Shown: positions 23,044-35,809 of the stretch, piece by piece
How positions within the stretch are numbered: the stretch's first letter is position 1
Layout of the letters: each line of letters begins with the position of its first letter
Origin: Pisolithus tinctorius
Lineage: Eukaryota; Basidiomycota; Agaricomycetes; Boletales; Pisolithaceae
Reading direction: 5' to 3'
Assembly (NCBI GenBank): GCA_024663395.1
Contig: JANFAH010000028.1
Location: 434,001 to 498,000 of the forward strand
Length of the DNA stretch: 64,000 bases
The notes under the pieces: model-generated
The model's database searches: none
What the model was told of the DNA's origin: nothing
What the model saw: only the letters and a program-made list of their open reading frames with translations
Made by a program: the position numbers and the translations under genes

Positions 23044-24221
23044 TTATTGTGACCATGGTCCAAACCTAGACACCGTGAACGACTCGGATATGTAACAGTC
23101 ACAGTCGATGATCAAATAACGTACCTGGTTCAAGCCATCCCAATAGCATCCACCGCCGTCAAAGAAATGGGCCACAACATACGGGTTTATCTCCACCTCG
23201 CGAAGATTTGGAGAGAGCGAACACAAATCCTTGGCAGTCTCTCTCGGAGATAACCACAACAGGACCAGCTGTAGGACGTTGATAAGCTTGTATTCAAGGC
23301 CATCGAATACTTTTGCTGACGGGTCACAGTCACCACCTCCCCGAAAACCGAAGTAAGTCAGCTGTGGAGCGACGATCGCTTCGAACAGTTTCCGCAGATT
23401 GCCATAGAGAGCACCGACGGACGTCAGGGACAGCAAACAAATGCAGTCTGGTGTTGCCGAGGGAAAGAATCATGCAGACATAGCTCGATGCAAGTCAACT
23501 TTTCAGATGTGAGCAATGAGAAGAGCGGTGAAGGTCCTAGAAATTTGTTATACCATATGGTGAGGTGCGTGAGCTTTAGGTATGCAGGGAAGTCGCCGAA
23601 GTGTGACGTGCCACCCGGAATATACAAATGGGTGTTGCAGAGCGGGGAAGCGTTGCGGGAGAAGGAAATCCGGACGACGAACTTGGGGATCCCGAAGTGA
23701 GTAAAAGTCACCATAAGCACTGATAGAAACACTGCAAAGAGAAAGGTAATATAAGGAATTGAGCTGGTCAAAGAGGTTTTGTCCGTTGCTCCTCTCTGGA
23801 TATCAATTCGGAGACGACGCCATCGGTGGACAGTCGGACGAGACGACCACACAGAGGGATGCGGCAAGTACCGTACCACCATCGATTACACTCTCAACGT
23901 CCAGAAGACATTCGCGACTTCTCTTCACGTGAGCGGCCAACATCGAGAAATTGCACCGCGAAAGTATGACGATGCTAGTCCAGACTCCAAAACGCTGGAG
24001 CATCGAGAATTACCTTTCTTCACTTGCGAAGGCGCACTGGCCAATTCTCTCTTCCTTTCATGACCAGCTACGCCCAAGTCACGCAAGCTAAGCTCCAGTA
24101 TCCGGCAAAAGACTTCAGGAAGAAGATCGTCAACATATAGCCTAGGCCGCTTCAGGATACTTGGAAATGGTTTGCAAGATCTTGATTCGTCCCGCTCAAG
24201 TATAGGTTGTTTTTGAGCCAT
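23044..24221 (-). CDS. F-box-like / leucine-rich protein (Agaricomycete family)
   Basis: This is a likely substrate receptor of an SCF-type ubiquitin ligase, by family resemblance only. The start at 24221 gives MAQKQPILERDES, then RLYVDDLLPEVFCRILELSL, an F-box-like N-terminal helix pair with the common LPxE(V/I)xxxIL pattern. After an intron come exons with RPTVHRWRRLRIDI and leucine-rich stretches (YLKLTHLTIWYNKFL, LTCIELCLHDSF). A further intron near 23430 leads to LRKLFEAIVAPQLTYFGF and the C-terminal block DLCSLSPNLREVEINPYVV. The stop is at 23044. A broken tandem paralogue lies just downstream. Exact borders around 23880-24000 are uncertain. Confidence 0.6.
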
Positions 24222-25106
24222 AACTAGCTATGGCGGATCATCAATTTTGCGGAAGTTCGAGTCTTGCAATGGCCGCACCTGCATCAACTCTACGCCACCC
24301 CACTTGACCATGTTTGTCGAAGCAAAGGTGCTGCTGTCGCAGGGACGCGGAGCTTGTTCCTACTACTGACTTTCACCTTATAATTATAAACCACGTGTAG
24401 GTCGCATGTTCACAATATACTGTACTATCACATACTACTCAGTCGCTAACCCCCCGATTCTAGTCCCTTTGCGGAGAGTCGGCGGTAACCAGTAGAATGA
24501 ACGGTGTCCTCGGGAACGCCACATAGGAATGTTGCGCTGACGTCCAACTGTCCTGCTCTGTTAGGGTGGCCTGTCAGCCGAGTCCCCAACGCAATCGTGA
24601 CTGATGGAAACCACCAATGAGTCGGCAACATCTTGCCATAGGGACCCGCAAGGGTAACTTCCCTTTCCTGAACGTTCAATATGCCTCAAGCCTGCCTAAG
24701 ACCGTCTAAGGGTGACTGAACAGGCTAGATGTAGGTGCTGTGCCTCTGATCTCACATCTGTTCCTTGCAACGCCACTCCGCCACACGTCTGCTACTGACG
24801 ACTGGACGCGCCCTCGTGAGCATGCCTGGTGAGGACGTCTCGACAGAAACCAATTTTGGTTATGGGTCCTTATTTATAAGTTGTAAGTTCAAGGGTACAT
24901 ATTTACATAGACTTCTGGAAACATTTCAATGACACAGTGTGTGCCTTGATTTCACAACTCCAAGGAACGGGATTGGAAGAAACCACGGAACAGGTACAAA
25001 GTTCACATCACTCCACAGAGGCTTACTACCACGTATGAACTATGAATTCGGTTCTCTATAGCTTTGATCTACTATGATCTACTAATCTACCCTGGTCCAA
25101 CCGGGT
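24222..25106. other. Intergenic region, no gene supported
   Basis: No coding or repeat feature is supported. It lies between the 5' end of the F-box gene and the 3' end of the phosphatase gene, both on the minus strand. Confidence 0.45.
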
Positions 25107-26711
25107 TCATTCGGCCCTGCCTTCGGCCAACGCTGCGTCAGCAGTCTTGCTGCCTTCTACGATCGCCTTGACAGTGTTCAGCGCGGCTCCGAAATCCGAG
25201 AAGAGAATGTGTGGAATGCCTTCCCGCTTGCAATACGCTGCGAGATCATTCTCTCCGTCATTCTTCTGCTTGACGAACAATACATCGGCATGCCGTGCTG
25301 CTGACATGTCTGTTTTAGATTGCGTAGACGAGAGAGCAGGTGTTTAATAGGCGGGGCGCGTGAAGTGTTCAGCCAAAAAGGACGTTCGTAGAATGCGGAT
25401 ATACGCACCTGAGACGCCATCCCCAAAGAAAAAGAGCGTGGGCGGCTCCGGGAGCGCACGGTATGGCAGAATTGCCTGTGATTTGTCGTGGCCATATCCG
25501 CTACACGTATTATGTGAAAGGAACGGTACAAAGGGCGGACCGTGATATATCATATACATGCCATATCATCGATATTTCGCGTATTTGTACATTTATTGGC
25601 GCGGGAAAGTCCCGAGAGCCAATGATACCGGCAATCGCAGTAAGAGGACGCAAACGAGGTCGAACGTGCGCAGTGAGCTGCTCGGTTCTCAAAGGGTGAC
25701 GAAGCAAGCGTACCTGGTGGGATGACGATACTTGATGCTCCACGTACCATCCAAATGGACATCTACGTCGTTGGATATGATATCAATTTCGGCCGCTTCT
25801 TCAGGCGTAACCAGCGCTGAGAGCACGGAGCGTATGATTGGTTCCATTCCGCTGATAGGAGTATACGGCATGATCGTATGAGCGCAATCCCATCATCCGC
25901 ATCGGGAAAGCATAGAATAGAGTAAGGCACGAATAGAATTAAGGTTGCAGGCGTAGTGCCAGGGAAAACGACACCAAGCGCACCGTGAGCTTCTCTCAAT
26001 TCATTCACACTCACCTGGAGACGATCACGACAGGGATGTCTTTAGACTTGCAGTATCTGTAGAAGTCCCTAAATCCAGGGTCGAGTTTGATGTCTGACAG
26101 ATCGTGTGTGGTTAGCAACGGGTTTCACGGTAAATCCTCGTTCCTTTCCCAACCAAGCGAAGACAGGGGATAGCTAGAAAATGACGCACTTTGTTTCAGG
26201 ACTTCCTTACATTCGTCCAACGTGTGCCCGTTCGCGGAAACGCTGTCGAGCATGCGACGAAATTCATCCCTGTTTACCAATCCCAGATAACGGAAAGACC
26301 GATCAGCGGAAGATTCCATACAAGCTCCGGAGCACAAACAACGCCAAAAAAAAGAGAAAGAATGACAACCTCTACCACATTCTCCGACTTTCCGGAAACT
26401 TACCGGAAAGTCGTTTTTCCAGACAGGATATCCAAATTTCCATCTCGGCGTTTCTCTTTTCCGTATCCGAGGTTGTCGGTCATGTCTGTGCACGGCAGTG
26501 TTAGATAACGGCAAAGCGTAGGCATGCATGGACACTGAACGCACAGTCATTGGAATCGCAGTTAGTGATCGTACCATCCCTGTGGAAATTAGATGAGAAG
26601 TCTCACAAAGCAAATAATAAAATAGTCGTACCAATCGCTCAGAACGACGAACTGCTTGCCATAGTGGACGGGTGGGTACGGCAGAGTGCTTTTTGGAGCG
26701 GTCTCGGTCAT
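25107..26711 (-). CDS. HAD-superfamily phosphatase (yeast YNL010W-like)
   Basis: A small-molecule phosphatase of the haloacid dehalogenase group, resembling fungal proteins annotated as 2,3-diketo-5-methylthio-1-phosphopentane phosphatase-like or polyol phosphatase; the substrate is not clear from sequence. It starts MTETAPKSTLPYPPVHYGKQ at 26711. HAD motif I is LSDWDGTIT (nucleophile Asp and acid-base Asp), split by an intron. SND|YMTDNLGYGKEKR is also split. Later exons give EFRRMLDSVSANGHTLDEC, KDIPVVIVS (motif II region), GMEPIIRSVLSALV, EIDIISNDVDVHLDGTWSIK, GHDKSQAILPYRALPE, TLFFFGDGVS (motif III) and SAARHADVLFVKQK. It ends AALAEGRAE before a stop at 25107. About seven introns, all GT-AG, restore one frame, and all HAD motifs are present. 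Confidence 0.85.
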
Positions 26712-27125
26712 ATTCGTTCTATGTAGTACGCTCGTGAAAGGGATATTTGGCGGTAGCCGGGTATGCTCGAACGTGGGGTGTTGATGGCAAGAGTTTTCGT
26801 TCGTGTTAGCTTGAGAAAGCAGGTGGAGCACTTGTCGCGTTGATCTAATCTTATCTCCGCAGGATCAGCGCGACAGGTCACCGTCGTTCAAAATAAGGAT
26901 GCAGTACTATTATCACAACACGTACTAAACTATAAACAGTCTAACAGTAGGGTAAAGTGACAATGTATCGACGTATATACTATCTGCGAACAGCACAGCA
27001 GGGAATAGGAGGGAATAAGACGTGGATGCGTAGGAGTACTTCTATAAGATGTAAATCTATGGTGTTAGTGATATATAAACAAAACTCCATAATGTTACCA
27101 GTCATCGTCCTCGGGCAGCAACTGA

Positions 27126-28355
27126 TTACCAGTCGATTTCAGGGGGGAAGAACTTGGCAATAAGACCCTCATAATAAGGGCGGAGCTTCTCGACATCACA
27201 TTGCTCGTTGCTCTTGGAGTAAAGATCGTAAGGGTTGAATGCTCGCGCTGCCTCCAGTGCGATCATGTCCTTGGCATTAGTAAGGTGCATGTACGCGCCC
27301 TCACGGTGCCATCTTAGAACGGATGTCGATGAGATGGAAGACGCCAAAAGTAGACTAAACTCACGGGTAGAAACTGTGGTACCGGATCATCGCCAGTGCC
27401 TCGTAAGGCAGCGTGCTTTGGTCCTTGACAACATGATACAGATACTATTTCAAGCGACGTTAGTCAGAAAGCAGTGCGGACTCGAACTGGATTGCGCACC
27501 TCATCATGACCCCATGATATCATCACATTCTCTAGCCCGCAGTTGGGCTCGTAGATGCCATATTTGGTGGAGTACACAGCGTCATGATAGTCCGGGTTCT
27601 TCTGGAATGTTTCAGGGTAGATATTTTTGTCAGAGAAGGCACAGCCAACGACGAAGGTATCCTTTAATAACCGTGAGCCTCCGAAAGAACTAGCATGAAT
27701 TTGGCAACACCAACCCCGACGACATCCCATTGACCTTGACTGTCGAAGAAGAGAAGGAGCTTGCCAAGATCATGGATAAGCCCGGTAACTTGCATCCATT
27801 CCGGCTTACCATCACGTCGGATGGCCTCTGCAGTCTGTAGAAGGTGCTCAATTTGGGACACCTCCGTCTGGAGTGGCAATTTAGCAACATCAAAACAACA
27901 CGACAGGGGATCCACGCACATCAGGATCAGAATCATCGACAAGAGTGTTAAGCATCTCGATGGCCTGCCATACACCCATACGAGCGCGTTTTCGGCTCTT
28001 GAAATCAACCCGGGCTTTAATATTAAAGGCCACCGTCTGCTTTTCTGTAAAACATGACGGAATGCATTAGATCCTCGAGCACAGTCGTAGACGGAGAGAG
28101 GCTGCAATACCATGTTGTTCTCTGTAGAAAGCTTTGACGCGTTCGCAGGCGGTCTCGTATTGCCGGAAGCTAGTTTTATCTTTGGTGGTTTCGAGCTGAC
28201 ACTCAGCGTCCCACGATTTGCCTTTCAACACGTTCACTGCAAAGTCGGAGCGCTCAACGGCAAAGCTCGCGGAACAGACAGACTGCGAGCATACCTTCGT
28301 CGATGGCATCCGAGACAGCATCTAGTGCGCGACCGTCAATAACCATGCCCGGCAT
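27126..28355 (-). CDS. MIOX: Myo-inositol oxygenase (MIOX)
   Basis: This di-iron enzyme cleaves myo-inositol with O2 to D-glucuronate, the entry step of inositol catabolism. The start is [20 protein letters not shown] at 28355 (an in-frame Met three codons on is possible). Exons follow: [86 protein letters not shown] (His ligand) and [14 protein letters not shown] (His-Asp ligands). Next come [29 protein letters not shown] (His), [20 protein letters not shown] (Asp) and the C-terminal [11 protein letters not shown], the last being characteristic of MIOX. At least five introns are present, no lesion is seen, and the length of about 310 residues fits the family. Its neighbour upstream is an aldo-keto reductase that could use the product. 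Confidence 0.92.
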
Positions 28356-29611
28356 GTCGAAGGAAGACTCGGAAGATGTAAGTGGGGAAGGATGAGGATA
28401 TGGTCCGTCTGAGCCAGGACCCGTTTATATATCCATCTCAAGGGGCACTGGAGCGCTAAGGAGTCTTGTATCCACAAGGGCCATGCGTGGGTCCGCGAAA
28501 TGAATTTCACACTGCGAGAAAACGGACACGATATCTTGGCTGGCAATTTTCCAAATTTGGATTGTGATGGCGTAACACTGCCACGTGAGAACCACGGGTC
28601 TGGCATCACGAGATATTGAAATGTCCCCGGCTAAAGATCCAAGGAGATGCAAGGCCGCCACAGTCTCGTAACATTCACCTTTGTCGAATTGCTGGAGGCA
28701 ACTTTCGCCCTTTGTGACAAGGCAAGGTCCATTTTACATGAAATTATCATTGTCATTATCGCTTGTCGAAATGAAACGGCAATATCTTGCTAGTACTCGT
28801 GCACCGAAGGCGATCCTGACGTTGCTAGCGTCCATCTTTCGACTGTGCATTACAGTAAAAAAAAAGGCTTGTCCGCAGGATCCGGTAGCGAGCGCTACCT
28901 ACCCGAGTCACTGTTGGCGACGTGACAAAAACTGCAGCTTTTTCCCCGACTGCCGTGGCCCTGTTAGGCTCGAACCAAGAGTTACATTCGGGCGCTGTAC
29001 CTTGCCTACATATCCACGTTCGGACCAACACGTATCACACCTTTGTCACATAGCGGATGACACCGCCTGTCCGACCTTTTCCCACACAATTCCTAGGTTA
29101 CGTAACCCATTTGTTGCCCGCCTTTCTGTGGATGCAAGCTAGGTGACTGGATATCACAATGCCATTTGTTGGCTGCTTACCGGCTTATTTATCAAATTCA
29201 TTCCGTCGACCAACAGCAGTGCATCCAATATGCGACGGTCGGAAAACCATTCGGTAGTAGGTCGTCATCGGGTTTTCCCGAGTGACCGGTCTAGCATAAG
29301 ATCCTTGACTCATCGACGGACGGTACTTACTTACTACATCCCGGTGCAATGTACTTCCGATAGCGTGGTGGCAAACCATAATACAATGTGCCATTATACA
29401 GCGTGACGCCGACCTTGTCGCTGCCGCCCAACCATAACCCTGATTCGGCCGATCGCTTCTCAACTTTGCGCCTCAGGGAGTATGATGCTATGCGAGGGCG
29501 ACGTCCTTCGTGATCACTGACCCTCCACTTATGATAAATATTTGTTCGCGTCCCTACTTTACAAAACGCCAAGTGTCATACATGATATCATGGGGATCCC
29601 TGCCCGGCCCC
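28356..29611. other. Intergenic region between MIOX and aldo-keto reductase
   Basis: About 1.25 kb without a supportable gene. It must contain the MIOX promoter (both neighbours are on the minus strand). Short frames here have no recognisable content. Confidence 0.45.
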
Positions 29612-31097
29612 TCATCCCCAATTCTCGAAGCCGAGGTCGATGCCTGCACATGATAAGCATGGTCACGAGGTCATCGTATACGAGACTTACCCCAAGGAGG
29701 CATGATGAACCGTTTCTGCTTTCCATTTGCTGCGACATTGTCAAGAACGACCATATCTTCCGCAGTAAGCCTCTTATAGGCCTCTAGCGCTCCTATCAAA
29801 TTCGCTTCGATCCGCGCGGGGTTGGTTGACTTTGGCAAGATGACAATGTCTTTCCTGACTGCATATTCTCCTTCTGTCACTTGAGGAGCTTCACTTAAGT
29901 TGTGCACGTACGGAGGTATCCCAAAAGTACATCGGAAGTCTTTAGTTGACGCGTATTCGCGATATTCGTAGCCACTTCATCCTGGAGGAGTGGAGAGTTC
30001 ATGGAGCCAAGTGGAGAGTATGCTTGTGGTACGATTCCCTTGGACTTAAGGTAGGCTACGAGCTTATGCTGTGGGTTGTACAGGTGCAGCTCCAACTGAT
30101 CAAGATTAGTCATGTCCGCCAAGTTGCCGAGGGCGAGAACAGACCTGGTTAGCCGCGGGTATAACGTTTGCGGTGGTCAGGATCTTTTCCACCATCATCT
30201 CTGAACAGTTGGATAGCCCGATGGATTTAACTTTGCCTGAATTGTTACAGTAAATCTATCTTCAGTCTGAAGGATACCACAATGGCCGTTAGAGTCACCT
30301 TTCTTCAGCACCTCTTCCATGCCTTTCCAGGTGTCTCGAATGTCCCATGACTCGTCAAGGTCACGGCTCCCGTCGGGCCGCTTTGGGATCATGGGGTCAT
30401 TCCCATTTGGATTCATAGGGACGGGCCAGTGAATCAGGTATACTTTTGGGGATCATAACGACAAGTTTGTTAGAAATACCGCGCGGGAACCGGCCAGGAC
30501 CCACGAAGACATACGATCTAGATAGTCGGTTCCGAGGTTAGCAAGCGTCTCGTTGAGACATTCTTCGACTCGGCGATGGTATGTTCCCCACAATTTGCTC
30601 GTAATCTAGAAGACATGTCCGTGACCCGTTCTACGAGGGGTAGAATAAGCAAAGAAGCACGTACGAAAACCTCAGATCTGGGGACCCCAGAGGCGCGGAG
30701 ACCTTCACCAACTTCCTTCTCATTTCCGTACGCCCTGACACGCGGGATATGCTGTGTTAGTCACGACGCACGAGACCGATAGTTAGCTAGACATGACACA
30801 CCAAGCACAATCGATGTGCCTGTATCCTTTCTCAAGCGCTATTTCCACAGCACGTGCGACTTCGTGGGGTTTGGATCGCCATGTTCCTGTGCGAAACAGG
30901 GCATCGCCGTTGTTAGCTCAACTCATGGAGATAATAATGGTTACGTTGCTAGTTCCCCGCCCTTTTTGCTGACCCTCACTGACACCCGCCACGCAGGCTC
31001 ACGCGGGGCATGTTACTCCACTTGGTAAAAATTACTCACCGAGGCCGATGGCGGGGATGGACTCGCCGCTGTTGAGCTCGATGAGATGGGAGGACAT
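29612..31097 (-). CDS. Aldo-keto reductase, candidate D-glucuronate/aldose reductase
   Basis: An NADPH-dependent reductase of the AKR superfamily, closest by eye to fungal Gcy1/AKR1-type aldehyde, glycerol or xylose reductases. It starts [20 protein letters not shown] at 31097. The catalytic tetrad is visible: Asp in GYRHIDCAW, Tyr in [11 protein letters not shown], Lys in VFVTSKLW, His in [12 protein letters not shown]. Later blocks are [64 protein letters not shown], the cofactor motif [16 protein letters not shown], and a last small exon encoding IDLGFENWG (stop 29614-29612). About seven introns. Its position beside MIOX suggests, but does not prove, reduction of D-glucuronate to L-gulonate. 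Confidence 0.87.
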
Positions 31098-33306
31098 CGC
31101 GATAAGTAGGCTCTTTGAGTGGCTTTAAAATGTGGAGATAACGCGATGTAGATGGCTGCTGGACTCGAATATAAGGTGCGGAGGGCTGATGACGCCGGCG
31201 GCCCGACCGACCCGCTGATACGCAATTCGTTGACGACATGTGCCACTTCCCAGTCACACAGTCAGCACTAAAATTCAGGGAATTGACTAACCTGAAACCA
31301 GTGATGCTTTTCGTCTAGGGCTGTTTGAAACCTAGTACGAATTCTGGTTGTCAAAGCGTACCTACACGGCGCACGCGACCATGTGAGCACGAGTATATGA
31401 TAATGTCTGATGGGGACGCTGTGCAGGTAAGTGGAAAATCCTTATTGAAAACTGAGCTAGTTCACTACTTCAAATTTAACTGGAATTTGCAGACCTGACA
31501 CCGTGTAAGTCTATGTGCAAATCGACACCGTTACTTACTCAAGCCTGGTACGGATTACGTGGAAGAAGCTGACACGATGACAACGGCGCTGGGCACGTTG
31601 GAAACAGCTTCGTGTGTAGGGGAACTTGCCAAGAAAGCCGGGTGTAACACCGAGAACGGTGAGAACGTTGGGAGGCTCTCAAGGGCTTCTTCTACCACCT
31701 AGCTTTGGGAGAGATAGGTAACAGAAAGTTGGCGTTCGCAGCAGAAGGGGACTTAGATGTCATTGGACAGCCAGTGGTAAAATTTCACTGACAACGACAA
31801 GCAAGCAGGTAATCAACGAAGGGGGTAGATTTTGCACAACAAACAGCCTCAAGAAGACGTGCATTTGTGCACTGCGCTACGTGAATATCGTTCCACGCTC
31901 TTGAGGGTCTGAAGGGAGCTATAAAAATAGCATCTACCAGAATCCAGCACCTCGGATACGCAAGGATCCGAAGCGCAAGGGTCGCTGCTTGTTCCATGTT
32001 TTCGGAAACACCTTCCATGTCAACCGTAAAAAGTGACAAGATCCGTTGGTTAGTCTCGCCAGGACCGTCTAGCGCGCAAGTGGACTAGTAGGTCAGCATT
32101 AGTATTAGCCAAACAAATAGACGCACACCATGACGCAATCTGCCAAAGACTTCCCTAGCGCTCACCGGCGTTGTGGTTTACACAGCCCACGATGAGCGGC
32201 AAGGGGCGGATAACTGAAGGTGACTCTCGCGCTTCTTGGATAGTGATTCCCGGACTAATACTGGCTGTACCATCCGGCCTCCAGGTTGCACTTCCTAGCG
32301 TTCCGTGTCGCGGATTTTAAAGCTCCCCATTCTTCGGAAAATTGAGGTGTTGTTCCGCCAACACGAATTGGCGATAGACGGAAATTAACATGCTTCGCGG
32401 GCTGCCCGTAGCGAGGTATGACTCCGTCTATTCGATAAGCTAATGCACGTTGCTTCCCTCGCCAAATACCTCAACCAGCGCCTGGAATCGTCATGTCTTC
32501 GATTCGAACTGCTGTTCTCACTGCCATACGGATGGTACACGTTTTTCAGGCTGGTGCTGTACATGGCAGACTAGATCGTTACCTCGTGCGTCTGTAAGGC
32601 TCTCGCAGCTTGAAGGTATCGCCGCTGGTGCTCTGCATCGCAATGGCCGAGAATGGTTGTACCCTCGGCTTTGAACTTGTTGGTTAGCTGAACGGGCCAC
32701 ATGGTTGGTATGCTGGGGTTCCGGTCTCGAACGGAAACCTAGCCATATATGGCCTCCGAAACGCACGACATCCTTACATGAACGTGATCAGGCACCTACC
32801 GACATCTTATTGGTCGGTTATCTGTTTGCGCTAAACCAAACCTATCGAATAAGCTCGAATTGGTCGATGTCGGCGGAAGCCCTTGAGTCCCCTGGTGCCA
32901 TCACTACCCTGCTCGTGGCTGAAGCACGTGATTACATAAGAGGTATACGCCGTTGCAAGTCCAGATCAAGTCGTTGAGTTTCCCCGAGTATCGAGATCCG
33001 GGGTTGCGGAGCTACCACTGCAACGCACCCTCCAGGTAACGTTCTCCAAGCTCAGCTTGTAAGGCGGAGTCTGTACTATAAATCGCTCTGGGGACATGGG
33101 CTCCCCCAGCAGGTAACCGTGAGAGGGATGCCGTGACGAAGGTTGGCCACGTTGTGTATTCCGCTTCATATGGGCTACGCATCTTCCACGAGGCTGCATG
33201 ATATGCCTGCACCAACCATGTCTCAACCAGACATTTAAATACCCGGTCACCCTGCACACACGCGGTTCCAACGAATCTTCGCGCCCTCTACATCCAAAAC
33301 TCAAGG
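31098..33306. other. Intergenic region, no gene supported
   Basis: About 2.2 kb of unique sequence with only short frames. It contains the promoter of the aldo-keto reductase (left, minus strand) and of the first P-loop gene (right, plus strand). I see no tRNA or repeat. Confidence 0.4.
33234..33241 (+). promoter_or_regulatory. TATA-like box of first P-loop gene
   Basis: TTTAAATA lies 66 bases upstream of the proposed ATG at 33307, a usual distance for a core promoter element in these fungi. Confidence 0.35.
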
Positions 33307-33989
33307 ATGCTCTCTATGTTGCGGGGTTTCAGCCCATTGAAGCAAAACATGTCTGATGGACCGGCGCCGTACAACAAGGTCAGTGCCGGTATCTTTTGGG
33401 TCTGAATCTACGAGCGGGCTTACAGCTCACTGTGCAGGCAGTACAAGTCATCGTGGTGTTTGGACGCACGGGGATGGGCGTCAGCTCTCTTGTAAACCTC
33501 ATTCTCGGGCGAGAAGATGCACCCTATCATAGCGACATTCATCCGTGCACGCTCGAGCCGACTTTTTACAGAACGGAAATCGACGGGCAGGAATTCGAAG
33601 TGTATGACTTTCCTGGGTTCAGAAAGGGGTTTTCCCCGGCAAAACTTATCGGGAGACTGCATCGCGAGCGTGGGATTGACCTGGTCATCAACTGCATCCG
33701 ACCAAAGGACGGTACTGTGAAGGGGTATTACAACGCCGTCCGGTCAGCCATACCCGACAGAGTGCCTATAGTAGCGGTTGTGACGGGCCTGGAAAGACAT
33801 GGAGATGATATGGAAAACTGGTGGTTGAGGAACGGAGGGGACCTACTGGGAAAAGGTCTCAAATTCGTCGACCATGCATGCGTAACGACACTCTCGCCTG
33901 AAGACGTGTCCTACAACCTGGACCTGTATGGGAGACGAATCGAATCTACGAGAGCAGTAAGAGACCTGATTATAAGATGTTGTAATTGA
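33307..33989 (+). CDS. P-loop GTPase-like protein, copy 1 of 3 (no Walker A Lys)
   Basis: A single small G-domain-like protein. Exon 1 (MLSMLRGFSPLKQN...PYNK) ends at 33378 and a 59-nt intron follows. Exon 2 begins AVQVIVVFGRTGMGVSS, where the normal GxxxxGKS loop reads GRTGMGVS, so the phosphate-binding Lys is Val. The G3-like element is VYDFPGF (in place of DxxG). The G4-like element is VVTGLE (in place of NKxD), followed by DDMENWW and DHACVTTLSPEDV. The protein is about 205 residues long and ends CCN at 33989. It resembles the AIG1/septin-like P-loop proteins often multiplied in Agaricomycetes; function unknown. Two tandem paralogues follow on the same strand. Confidence 0.8.
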
Positions 33990-34577
33990 CGAGGGTTCGT
34001 TGCGGTATTTTTAGGTTGTACTCGTGCGTCTTTTTCTTTTCGATGCCCCTCTTTCGTGTACTACATTTCGCGTATTAGTTGTAAGTGATACCCTCCGTAT
34101 GCTCCAGGTTTCAGCGCTACCTTGTACTTTTCATGTGCATAGCCACTCTCCACAGAATTATCTGTATGGTATTTGACGGACTCATGACCGCGGGCGTAGG
34201 ATGTTGGCCATTCACACCAAAACAGGTGTGGATGGTTTAGTTGCTTCCCGAAGCCAGAAGAAGCGGAAACTGAACAGGTATAACCATGCATTCACCCGTT
34301 TAAGTGTACCTCATTGCGCACATGCAGCCCAATATTGAACCCTAAGCAATTGCTGCACGCCAAGATAAGATGGCAAGGGCCTGAAACACGTGGCACCCTC
34401 AAGGCCTCATCCCTCGCAGTTTCCACGAGGCATACGATGTCGACGGGCATTAAGCAAATCTGCATGTGCCACGCCAGGCGTAGGGGGCACAGTTGTAGGC
34501 TGAAACAACGTACATCCATCATACAAAAGTGTTCAGTTTGAGCCCACGCGTTCAGCCTACTCTCCCTTCTTGTTATA
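33990..34577. other. Spacer between P-loop copies 1 and 2
   Basis: No gene is supported. It holds the terminator of copy 1 and the promoter of copy 2. Confidence 0.4.
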
Positions 34578-35355
34578 ATGGGTTTCCTTTGCTTTCGTTC
34601 CAAGTCAAATAGCGCACCCGCAAGAGCGCTTGCGGTCAGTCCAAGGATGTTCTTAAATTATCTGTCGTGACACTCACGGCCTCACGAAGCAGGTTCATCA
34701 AGCCGAGCCACCGAATAGGGAACGCGGTGGTCAAGAACCATATATAGTGGTGGTGTTTGGCAGGACGGGCGCAGGCATCAGCTCTCTAGTCAACCTAATT
34801 GCAGGCTCGACTGTGGCTCAGTGCCATGCAGACACCAGGCCATGTACACAGAAAATGATGGGTCATCATGCCTCCTTTGCCGGCAAACGGTTTTGCATTT
34901 ATGATATCCCTGGATTTGGAGGTGTCTCGTCGGAAAGCGAAACCATCGAAAATATCCAGTCGCTGGAACGAGAACAGGGAATCGACGTCCTGGTGTATTG
35001 CATGCGCAAGGCGAGGCAAACCATGATGCCAGACATCTTACACGAAATCCGCCGCGTTGTTCCTTTGGGGGTCCCAATTGTGGCCGCAGTGACAGAGCTG
35101 GAGAGGGTTGAGGGAAGTATGGAGAGCTGGTGGACCACACCCTCGGAAGCCGGCAAACTCGCTAATGGTCAAGCGCTAGAGAATATGGGAATGTCATTTG
35201 ACCAACACGCATGCGTAACGACCCTACCTCCCGAAGATGCGGCCCATCACAATACGTTCAGCGAACGGCGCAAGCAGTCGCAGGAGGTGATACACAACAT
35301 CTTGCTGGAGAGATGCAGGGGAATGAAGAGAAAACCGGAGTCGTCATTCCGATGA
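34578..35355 (+). CDS. P-loop GTPase-like protein, copy 2 of 3 (no Walker A Lys)
   Basis: Exon 1 encodes MGFLCFRSKSNSAPARALA and an intron of about 57 nt follows. Exon 2 reads QVHQAEPPNRERGGQEPY, then IVVVFGRTGAGISS, with Ile in place of the Walker A lysine. Further motifs are IYDIPGFGG (G3-like), VAAVTELERVEGSMESWW (G4-like TELE) and DQHACVTTLPPEDAAHH. A basic tail (RCRGMKRKPESSFR) ends at 35355. The intron position before the P-loop matches copies 1 and 3, which supports descent by tandem duplication. The first residues (Gly2, Cys5) could accept lipids, but this is speculative. Confidence 0.8.
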
Positions 35356-35675
35356 GCGCGGCACGAACTCTTCTGATTTTCCATATCTTGTGGGATGTTC
35401 ATTACCTTCGGACTAGAGAATGACAGTCTGGATGGCCTGCGGAGGTCGGGAATTCACTGCGCACATTTATGAATGAAGGTACGAGGCCAGAATGCTGGCC
35501 GTTTGCTAACCGAGGTAAGAAAGCAATGGAGACATCCACACTACTGTGATGTGCGCATGATAACAATGGCGACATTGGCGGCTGTGGCCGTCTCGGCCGG
35601 TAAACGATAGCGCTCAGGAGAAGACTGACACGTTACGGGAAATGAGGATCACACGAGGCTTCCGTTTACGGTGCG

Positions 35676-35684
35676 AATATATAG
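35676..35684 (+). promoter_or_regulatory. TATA-like box of P-loop copy 3
   Basis: AATATATAG lies about 125 bases upstream of the proposed ATG at 35810. Confidence 0.3.
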
Positions 35685-35809
35685 TCACACCTCACCTAGC
35701 TATTAGTGTATGGGGAGCTCATCCCTGAGCTGTCGGCCTTCGCTTTCACACTCTCTGTACTGCAGGCTGGTTTCAAGTCCGTCTTCGTGTTGTATCATAC
35801 TTTCACGGG

